DNA of 6,151 nucleotides from CAYQPF01 sp964419225 (GTDB taxonomy: Bacteria > Cloacimonadota > Cloacimonadia > Cloacimonadales > CAYQPF01): the NCBI GenBank assembly GCA_964419225.1, contig CAYQPF010000230.1, positions 1 to 6,151 on the forward strand, read 5' to 3'. Below the pieces are notes generated by a model, which was not told where the DNA came from, ran no database searches, and saw only the letters and a list, made by a program, of their open reading frames with translations. Position 1 is the first letter of the stretch; the number at the start of each line of letters is the position of its first letter. Made by a program: the position numbers and the translations under genes. Of the stretch, positions 1-5,515 are shown one piece after another.

Positions 1-919
1 ATTTGTCACCGTCATTGAGATGATTCACAATATAAGTAGCTGCATCTCTGGCTTGTGTTATTTTTGTCCCGGCCATACTTCCGGATCTGTCTATCATCAG
101 AGTAAATACTTTGTTGATCACTGCAGAATTATTGGATGGATCAGGTTCGGCAATAAAGGTAAAAAAACCATTACCGAAGATGTCAGGCACTGAATCCCTC
201 AACGTACTCATTGCCCATAAGCCAAGTTGCTCCTGATTTAAAGAGTAAACTGCATGATAATTAACATCGGCAGGCTGATTATTCAAAACTAGATCCAATG
301 TGGCAAAATTACTATTATTGACTATTTCATAGCCCCAATGACTATCCATTGTTAAAGACTCTATTGTTCGTTCTGAGGTAATCTCAACATGTAATCTTTG
401 TAAATCAAGCGTTTCTGTCTGAATTGGAGTGTAGTTATTTCGCAAAAGAAGCTCTACATTTCCAAAAGCATATTCCAATAATTGCACATATGTTACCTGA
501 ACTTTTAGAGTGTCACTCGGTTGCATATATTCTGCAAAATCATACATGATCGGAAATGGTTTTATATAATCAATAAATACCTGCGGTAACTCTCCCGGAG
601 GTCCTATAACTGATGAATCCTGAGGAGCTCCTGTAATTACGGCCTCATGCCAGACATTATTTATTTGCCAACGTAATAATGTGGCACTCCCCCCATCTGG
701 TATAGGAAACACAAATTTGGGTGAAACCGGAGAATAACAGTTGTTAATAAAGCTTTCTTCGCACGTCACTACTGCTACCTGATTCTCCACAGAAACATCG
801 TACTCACTCTTAAATAAATGCAAATATTGACTTTGGGCTGCATCAATAATTGCAACTCCGGTCCCATTTAAAACACATGCTAACAATACAAACACCAGCA
901 ATAAACAAAAATGTTTCAT
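1..919 (-). CDS. Exported VIT + VWA domain protein (3' part outside window)
   Basis: Partial gene: 306 codons from the ATG at 919 stay open to the window edge. The N-terminus (MKHFCLLLVFVLLAC) is a short signal sequence. C15 after LLA could be a lipobox, or signal peptidase I could cut a little later near residue 23, so lipoprotein status is open. Residues about 30-150 look like a VIT (inter-alpha-trypsin) domain, with the beta pattern ending in the hallmark FVFPIPDGG near residues 69-77. A linker follows. A von Willebrand factor A domain starts near residue 270, where D277-R-S279-G-S281 forms the DxSxS metal site (MIDAS), followed by a helix (residues about 287-300). The VIT-VWA order is that of inter-alpha-trypsin heavy chains and their bacterial relatives, thought to bind protein ligands through a metal ion outside the cytoplasm; no enzymatic role can be claimed. 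Cysteines C53 and C61 within the VIT part could form a disulfide. The start is set by GGAGG four bases upstream and by the adjacent promoter. Confidence 0.88.
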   Translation of the reverse strand, partial: MKHFCLLLVFVLLACVLNGTGVAIIDAAQSQYLHLFKSEYDVSVENQVAVVTCEESFINNCYSPVSPKFVFPIPDGGSATLLRWQINNVWHEAVITGAPQDSSVIGPPGELPQVFIDYIKPFPIMYDFAEYMQPSDTLKVQVTYVQLLEYAFGNVELLLRNNYTPIQTETLDLQRLHVEITSERTIESLTMDSHWGYEIVNNSNFATLDLVLNNQPADVNYHAVYSLNQEQLGLWAMSTLRDSVPDIFGNGFFTFIAEPDPSNNSAVINKVFTLMIDRSGSMAGTKITQARDAATYIVNHLNDGDK

Positions 920-928
920 CTTTCCTCC
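920..928 (-). promoter_or_regulatory. Shine-Dalgarno of the VIT/VWA gene
   Basis: Read on the minus strand, GGAGG is followed by AAAG and the ATG at 919. This is a strong ribosome binding site with short but workable spacing, and it fixes the start codon. An overlapping upstream ATG begins just before the GGAGG but reaches a stop after four codons, so it is not the start. Confidence 0.75.
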
Positions 929-940
929 ATGTTGTGCAGA

Positions 941-968
941 ATTATATATGTCTGAGTTCAAGTGTCAA
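941..968 (-). promoter_or_regulatory. Sigma70-type promoter of the VIT/VWA gene
   Basis: On the minus strand TTGACA (968-963) and TATAAT (946-941) are both perfect consensus hexamers separated by 16 bases. Transcription would begin near 934, giving a leader of only about 15 bases in front of the ATG at 919, just enough for the Shine-Dalgarno sequence. The prediction rests on sequence alone. It implies that the VIT/VWA gene can be transcribed independently of the kinase operon upstream. Confidence 0.7.
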
Positions 969-1025
969 GCTAAAAATGTAAATTATCTATATTTATTAAG
1001 CACTGTAACATGCCTGGTGCATCCA

Positions 1026-1053
1026 AACCATTAACAACTAATAACTAATAATT
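1026..1053. repeat. Degenerate A+T-rich 7-bp repeats between receiver gene and VIT/VWA promoter
   Basis: Four consecutive heptads can be read: aaccatt, aacaact, aataact and aataatt. All start with AA and keep A at position 5 or nearby. The copies are diverged and A+T-rich, so chance contributes. The 7-base period is the same as in the clear array at 5333-5423, which is why I list it. It lies immediately downstream of the receiver gene stop. It has no hairpin and is not a terminator. Confidence 0.4.
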
Positions 1054-1060
1054 ATTCTCC

Positions 1061-1813
1061 CTATTCTTTCTTAAATACCACCATTTCAATGCCTTGATAA
1101 TAATCTTTGTAATCAAAATTCTTAATGTTTTTATATTTTTTTAAAGTTTCAGCTATACCATATATTCCTTCTTCAATCTTATGAAAATATGTCTTGTCTT
1201 TCTCATCAAGTTTATCTTTGAGTTTGTTCTGTAACATATCCAAATATCCGGATACAACTTGTAAGGGTTGATTTATTTCATGATTAGCCGTAACAATCAT
1301 AGCCAGTACTGACTTGGTTTTTTCCAGATCTATTGTTTTTTTCTCTTCTTCCTGGAGTTTTAGATAAGCAGTCAGCAACTCACTTTTTTGATGTTGAATA
1401 AGATCTCTGGCAAATTTAAGTTCCAAATGTACAAAGATTCGTGCTCTTAACTCGGAAAATTCAAAAGGCTTAGTGATGTAATCAACTCCTCCGGTTTCAA
1501 AACCTTTGAGCATATCTTGATTCTCAGTTCTGGCAGTAAGAAAGATAACAGGAATATCTTTGGTTTTATGCATCTTCTTTAATTCAGTACAAACTGTATA
1601 ACCATCCATTTCCGGCATTTGAATATCCAACAAGATCAAATCAGGCACTTTTGCTGCAGCCAGGTCAAGTGCTTGTTTCCCATTATTGGCTGGTAAAACA
1701 GCAAAACCGTTATTCTTTAAAAAATTCCCCAGAATTTTTATATTTTCGGGAACATCATCTACAATTAAGATTCTGGCTTTTTCCAAGGGAGCTTCATTTG
1801 TAGTATTTGTCAT
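1061..1813 (-). CDS. Response regulator with C-terminal DHp (H-box) domain and no ATPase domain
   Basis: Cytoplasmic signalling protein of 250 residues. Residues about 13-130 form a complete CheY-like receiver: acidic pair D19/D20, phosphoacceptor D63 within LLDIQMP, switch T93 and conserved K115 before a proline. A charged, probably coiled-coil helix (about 135-165) leads into a second domain with a histidine-kinase H-box, ANHEINQPL, centred on H178, and a second helix around residues 210-225, as in a DHp dimerisation/phosphotransfer hairpin. The chain then ends with a short Y-x2-GIEM tail. There is no N, G1 or G2 box, so it cannot bind ATP as a kinase, and no DNA-binding output domain. It follows the hybrid kinase by 10 bases, so they are probably cotranscribed partners. 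The start at 1813 is preferred because GAGG lies eight bases upstream. An in-frame ATG at 1831, overlapping the kinase stop, would add six residues but has no visible ribosome site. Output is unknown: it may act as a phosphotransfer intermediate or by protein contact. Confidence 0.9.
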   Translation of the reverse strand: MTNTTNEAPLEKARILIVDDVPENIKILGNFLKNNGFAVLPANNGKQALDLAAAKVPDLILLDIQMPEMDGYTVCTELKKMHKTKDIPVIFLTARTENQDMLKGFETGGVDYITKPFEFSELRARIFVHLELKFARDLIQHQKSELLTAYLKLQEEEKKTIDLEKTKSVLAMIVTANHEINQPLQVVSGYLDMLQNKLKDKLDEKDKTYFHKIEEGIYGIAETLKKYKNIKNFDYKDYYQGIEMVVFKKE

Positions 1814-1821
1814 GTTTTCAT

Positions 1822-1825
1822 CCTC
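1822..1825 (-). promoter_or_regulatory. Shine-Dalgarno on the kinase stop codon
   Basis: On the minus strand GAGG overlaps the kinase TGA (1826-1824) and lies eight bases before the ATG at 1813. A ribosome ending the kinase would sit on this site, so translation of the two genes is probably coupled. It decides the receiver gene start in favour of 1813 over 1831. Confidence 0.55.
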
Positions 1826-4800
1826 ACTCATTTTTTAGCAATTCAGGGAAACTTAAAAACTGCTTATTCATTTGTTCAATATCAAAAGAATTAGCAAAAT
1901 TGTAAAGAGTTTTTGCATAATTTACAATTTTAAGTGTATTGTTGGTCTCACCAAACAGTCTTAAATTTAAAGCAAATTGCTCAATATCATCAGAACTCAT
2001 CAAAGTCTGGATATTCTGCCATGTTTCCATATAAATTTGCTCAAGAGACTGAATTATCTCCGGTGCCAATATTTCTTGTTCCTGAGCCTGTGTATTGATG
2101 AGATTATCTTGCTTTTTAAACTCCAGAAACTTGCTGATCTCTTTCATAATCACATTTTTACTGACAGGTTTTTGCAGATAACCATTACACTTTTGTTGCA
2201 GATGTTCTCTTTCTTCAACCATATCGGAAGCAGTTAAAGCAACGATTGGAATGTTCTGCAGATTATGATCAGATCTGAGAATATCAATTGCTTCATAACC
2301 TGACATAACAGGCATTTGAATATCCATAAAAATCAGATCTACAAGAGTATGCTGTACAACGTCCAGTGCCTGTTTACCATTCTCGGCTTCCAGTAAGATA
2401 AGATTTGAATTTTCGAGAAATGCTCTGATAATGATTCTGTTTGTTTCAACATCCTCTGCCAAAAGAATAGTTTGACCAAGAAATTTGAGGGTTGTGTAAT
2501 CAAATTCATCTTCTTTTATTGGCGATTTCTGATCTTTTGCAATATTGATAACAGGCAAATAAATACGGAAGGCAGATCCCTGGCCAGGGTTACTTTCTAA
2601 CTCTAAGACTCCGTCCATAAGCTCTACAAGCCTTTTAGTAATAGTCAAACCCAAACCCGTTCCCCCAAATTTGCGGGTACTTTGACCTTCATGTTGTTTG
2701 AAAGCCTCAAAGATGATTTCCTGTTGCCCTTTATCTATCCCAATGCCTGTATCACTCACTTCAATAATCAAACTTATAATGCCCTGTTTATGCGGATTAG
2801 AAATCATATCAACACTTAGAGTAACATTACCTTTTTCTGTAAATTTGAAAGCGTTACCCAGTAAATTGAGCAGAATTTGCCGGATTCTGGTTTCATCCAA
2901 TTTCAATCTGTGAGGTAATTCCGGATTGATTTTTATGTGAAAATCTAATTTCTTTTCAAGACATTTGTTGGCAAAAATCTGTTTAAATTCCTGAACCAAA
3001 GATTCCAAATCAACATCTTCATAATCCAAATTCATTTTGTGTGCATCTATTTTAGAAAGATCCAGAATATCGTTTATCAACCTAAGCAGATTTTTCCCGC
3101 CTATTTGGATTCCATCAAGATAAGATTTTGCCAATTCGGTCGTCGTCAGCTCTCTTAAAAGCTCTGCAAAACCGAGTATTGCGTTCATCGGAGTCCTGAT
3201 TTCATGACTCATATTTGCCAAAAATTCACTTTTCGCCCTATTTGCTGATTCGGCAGCTTCTTTGGTAATAAGTATTTCCCTCTCTGCTTCTTTTCTCTCT
3301 GATATGTCTCTGACTGTTGCCTGTAGAACCTGCTCTCCCCCATGCTCAAATACAGTTAAAGTAACTTCTGTCGGAAAAATTACTCCATTTTTCCGCTTAT
3401 GTAACCATTCAAATCTGTTAAATCCATTAATTAATACTTTTCGAATTTCCTCATTCGCTGCCATGAAAGAATCTCTGCCATCAGCCTGAAAAGGTGGAGA
3501 ATCGAGTCCTGGATGTGATTTCAAGTATTCTTCTTTTGTGGCATAACCAAATGCTTCTAAAGCTCGATCATTACAATCTATATTTCCCTTCTCATTTAAA
3601 ATAGTTATGGCATCGTAAGAACCTTCAAATATTGCCCGGAACTTATTTTCACTCTCCTTTAAAAAAATATCAGCTGTTTTCTTTTCCGTTATGTCCACGC
3701 CTGTTCCAATCAAATGCGGCATATTATTTACGAATATCTGACGCCCCGTGAGTAAAAACCATCTGGATGCAGGACCTCCTTTTAAAAGAACTCTGGCTTC
3801 AACAGTCTCTTCAATACCGTTTTGAATAACATTTTGAATTCTGTTCTTCACCAGTTCTCTATCTTCTATATGTATTGTGTCCAAAGCATTATAATGATTC
3901 ATCTCTTCATCTGTTACCCCTAAAATTTCATCTCTTTGATAATTATTCCAACGCACATAATTGCCTTTCATGTCCAACATATAGAAAGTTCCCGGAATGC
4001 TGTTTATGATTGTTTTGTTAATTTCCAACTGCTGATCCTCAGATTTCTCAATGTCTTTTCTCTTCGTGATATCACGCGTAACCCCCAAACATTCAATCTT
4101 CCTCGTCACAGGATTCAGATACAAATGTGTTGTAACTTCAGTCCAAATTAAGGTTCCGTTCCTGTGTGGTTGCTGAAAGATATTCGTGTAATAATTTGAA
4201 GAATCAGGATTCTGCTTAAAATACTCTACCGCCTGTTGTATCCCTGATCTGGCAAACCTGGCGTCCTCTGCTGTTAATGCTCCATCCAACCCAAGCTCAA
4301 TTACTTCCTCAGGTGTATAGTCTCTTAACTGCTTTACTGATGGACTTAGATAAGTAAATTGGTATGTCTCAGGATCTAATACCCATACTACATCACTCAT
4401 GTTTTCTGTAATGATCTTATAACTTTCTTCACTCTTTCTTAAAATTTGATCATATTTTTCCTTGATCAACAACAAAAACCCGATGACTCCTACTAGTATT
4501 AAAAGATAAGAAAACAAAAACGTAACACTCTGTATCCAATTTGCACTTAATAACCCGGTATTTAATCCTGCAAAGAAACCAAACATCCCTCTGCAAAATA
4601 GAATTAATGTCATTAAACAAAAAAAAGCTCCAATAGTTTTAGACAATCTTGATCCGTTTTTCTCAAGCACTAGCCTTAGACCTGATACTGCATAAACAGC
4701 CATAACTACCAGAGAAGCTATTCCAACTCTAACCCCTGGAGTATTACCCAATAACCAGAATATGGCCGAACCTGCCAGAATAATTATGGCCATAATACTT

Positions 4801-5090
4801 CTTAATTTCCTGTTCGATTGGTTTATTGTGATTAGTGCTGCACATTCCAACCCAAAACCTAAAAACAGTATCGTATTCCCTATATATGCCGAATACAGAT
4901 CCGGGATATTACCTCTTTGACTCAATAAATACCAGGCTAATGCTTGAAAAACCTTCCCAAAAATAAAACGCTTGAATGCTCTATCTTTTGTCTGATTTGT
5001 CCTATAAGAAAATAAAACTAAAAACGCAGCCATATTACCAATAAATAGAAGGAAAAGTACCGTCCGGACATCAATTTGCAAAAAAGACAT
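1824..5090 (-). CDS. Membrane hybrid sensor histidine kinase, 7TM-PAS3-HisKA-HATPase-REC with Hpt-like tail
   Basis: Inner-membrane sensor kinase of 1088 residues. About seven hydrophobic helices (roughly 8-29, 41-57, 67-89, 98-115, 120-143, 150-174, 184-209) form the sensor. Three PAS domains follow at about 222-346, 352-471 and 480-600, each ending in a PAC-like V-D/R-DIT/S-E/K-K/R-K signature. The kinase core is complete: H-box MSHEIRTPMN with phosphoacceptor H629, N-box N742/N746, G1 box DTGIGI from D780, F-box near 794 and G2 box GGTGLGL at 809-815. A receiver (about 874-990) has E879/D880, D923, T953 and K974. The last 90 residues are helical and resemble an Hpt or its linker but contain no histidine. 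The intact core predicts autophosphorylation at H629 and transfer to D923; the stimulus is unknown. The ATG at 5090 is chosen because a G-run precedes it by four bases. A GTG at 5102 would add four residues. It is probably the first gene of an operon with the receiver-DHp gene. Confidence 0.95.
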   Translation of the reverse strand: MSFLQIDVRTVLFLLFIGNMAAFLVLFSYRTNQTKDRAFKRFIFGKVFQALAWYLLSQRGNIPDLYSAYIGNTILFLGFGLECAALITINQSNRKLRSIMAIIILAGSAIFWLLGNTPGVRVGIASLVVMAVYAVSGLRLVLEKNGSRLSKTIGAFFCLMTLILFCRGMFGFFAGLNTGLLSANWIQSVTFLFSYLLILVGVIGFLLLIKEKYDQILRKSEESYKIITENMSDVVWVLDPETYQFTYLSPSVKQLRDYTPEEVIELGLDGALTAEDARFARSGIQQAVEYFKQNPDSSNYYTNIFQQPHRNGTLIWTEVTTHLYLNPVTRKIECLGVTRDITKRKDIEKSEDQQLEINKTIINSIPGTFYMLDMKGNYVRWNNYQRDEILGVTDEEMNHYNALDTIHIEDRELVKNRIQNVIQNGIEETVEARVLLKGGPASRWFLLTGRQIFVNNMPHLIGTGVDITEKKTADIFLKESENKFRAIFEGSYDAITILNEKGNIDCNDRALEAFGYATKEEYLKSHPGLDSPPFQADGRDSFMAANEEIRKVLINGFNRFEWLHKRKNGVIFPTEVTLTVFEHGGEQVLQATVRDISERKEAEREILITKEAAESANRAKSEFLANMSHEIRTPMNAILGFAELLRELTTTELAKSYLDGIQIGGKNLLRLINDILDLSKIDAHKMNLDYEDVDLESLVQEFKQIFANKCLEKKLDFHIKINPELPHRLKLDETRIRQILLNLLGNAFKFTEKGNVTLSVDMISNPHKQGIISLIIEVSDTGIGIDKGQQEIIFEAFKQHEGQSTRKFGGTGLGLTITKRLVELMDGVLELESNPGQGSAFRIYLPVINIAKDQKSPIKEDEFDYTTLKFLGQTILLAEDVETNRIIIRAFLENSNLILLEAENGKQALDVVQHTLVDLIFMDIQMPVMSGYEAIDILRSDHNLQNIPIVALTASDMVEEREHLQQKCNGYLQKPVSKNVIMKEISKFLEFKKQDNLINTQAQEQEILAPEIIQSLEQIYMETWQNIQTLMSSDDIEQFALNLRLFGETNNTLKIVNYAKTLYNFANSFDIEQMNKQFLSFPELLKNE

Positions 5091-5100
5091 TAATCCCCCC
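5091..5100 (-). promoter_or_regulatory. Probable ribosome binding site of the hybrid kinase
   Basis: On the minus strand six G residues followed by ATTA precede the ATG at 5090. This is an imperfect but purine-rich Shine-Dalgarno. If the GTG at 5102 were used, the G-run would be coding and only a weak GGA would remain upstream, so the ATG is favoured, though not decisively. Confidence 0.45.
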
Positions 5101-5185
5101 ACTATTATCCAGCAACATGAGTCAGTTCACATTTCCTTTTTGCATGAACCCACATCAGCTCTCAAATGCTATTCAACTTTGGTTA

Positions 5186-5214
5186 AGTATGAGGATGTTC
5201 AATATTTTTGTCAA
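5186..5214 (-). promoter_or_regulatory. Putative sigma70-type promoter of the kinase operon
   Basis: On the minus strand TTGACA (5214-5209, perfect) is followed after 17 bases by CATACT (5191-5186, four of six matches to TATAAT). Transcription would start near 5179, leaving a leader of roughly 90 bases before the kinase start. Its position downstream of both terminators and the heptad array makes sense for a new transcription unit. No clear operator is visible. Confidence 0.5.
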
Positions 5215-5253
5215 TTTCTTTCTCTCCCTACCCCCTATTTACAATTATTTTTT

Positions 5254-5281
5254 ACTATTTACTATTCACAATTAACCATTC
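5254..5281. repeat. Short run of degenerate ACNATTN heptads
   Basis: Four consecutive 7-mers, actattt, actattc, acaatta and accattc, share AC-N-ATT-N. They lie between the kinase promoter and the terminator hairpin. The period and the AC start resemble the ACTCGTT array at 5333-5423, though the two blocks are not in the same phase. They may be the diverged edge of one repeat region. Confidence 0.45.
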
Positions 5282-5291
5282 ATCACTTACT

Positions 5292-5331
5292 AAAAAAGGG
5301 ACACATCTCTGTGTCCCTTTATTATTTTTTT
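5292..5331. terminator. Strong bidirectional hairpin terminator
   Basis: A perfect 11-bp stem (5295-5305 with 5310-5320) closes a four-base loop. On the minus strand the stem ends in six T (5297-5292). On the plus strand it is followed by a T-rich run ending in seven T (5325-5331). It works on paper in both directions. As all recognised genes are on the minus strand, its likely role is a second stop for transcription coming from the FadL-like gene, shielding the kinase promoter downstream. Confidence 0.8.
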
Positions 5332-5332
5332 C

Positions 5333-5423
5333 ACTCATGACTCATGACTTGTTACCCGTCACTCGTCACTCGTTACTCGTTACTCGTTACTCGTTACTCG
5401 TTACTCGTTACTCGTTACTCGTT
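5333..5423. repeat. Heptanucleotide tandem array, 13 units, consensus ACTCGTT
   Basis: Thirteen contiguous 7-base units. From the left: actcatg twice, acttgtt, acccgtc, actcgtc, then eight perfect copies of actcgtt (5368-5423). The gradient from diverged to identical units suggests recent expansion at the right end. Its form recalls the short tandemly repeated heptanucleotides (STRR) described in filamentous cyanobacteria, which also sit between genes, but identity with any known family cannot be judged here. Because 7 is not a multiple of 3, read-through on the plus strand gives a false heptapeptide repeat (SLLVTRY) that should not be annotated as protein. Confidence 0.95.
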
Positions 5424-5462
5424 ACCGGGGGAAGATTCGAAAATCCCGGACAAAAATCAAAC

Positions 5463-5496
5463 AAAAAGGGTCAACCCGATATTCTGGATTGACCCT
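5463..5496 (-). terminator. Intrinsic terminator of the FadL-like gene
   Basis: An 8-bp perfect stem (5467-5474 with 5489-5496), extendable by two G-C pairs across a bulged A, is followed on the minus strand by five T (5467-5463). It begins about 20 bases after the stop codon of the FadL-like gene, the classic position for a rho-independent terminator. Confidence 0.8.
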
Positions 5497-5515
5497 GTGA
5501 GCAACAATGACGATT

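Larger units (their letters stand above)
5091..5515. other. Gene-free spacer between FadL-like gene and kinase operon
   Basis: About 425 bases without a credible gene on either strand. In minus-strand order it holds the FadL-like gene terminator, a weak CCGGG/CCCGG inverted repeat, the 13-unit heptad array, a strong hairpin, degenerate A+T heptads, a pyrimidine-rich stretch (5216-5240), the putative kinase promoter and the kinase leader. Two terminators in a row make read-through from the upstream gene into the kinase unlikely. Confidence 0.7.

Noticed and set aside
1010..1022. Inverted repeat ATGC-5-GCAT as terminator of the kinase operon
   Set aside because: The stem is only 4 bp and no T-run follows on the minus strand.
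920..1060. Receiver gene as a frameshifted, truncated histidine kinase
   Set aside because: No N-box or G-box remnants can be read in any minus-strand frame after the stop; only an A+T-rich spacer and a promoter follow.
1977..4151. Short plus-strand open frames inside the kinase gene
   Set aside because: They lie opposite well-recognised PAS, HisKA, HATPase and REC coding sequence and have no motifs of their own.
5333..5423. Possible CRISPR array
   Set aside because: Units are 7 bases and contiguous, with no spacers and no cas genes nearby.
5425..5449. Inverted repeat CCGGG/CCCGG next to the heptad array
   Set aside because: Five base pairs with a 15-base loop and no T-run; too weak to call a terminator or a site.
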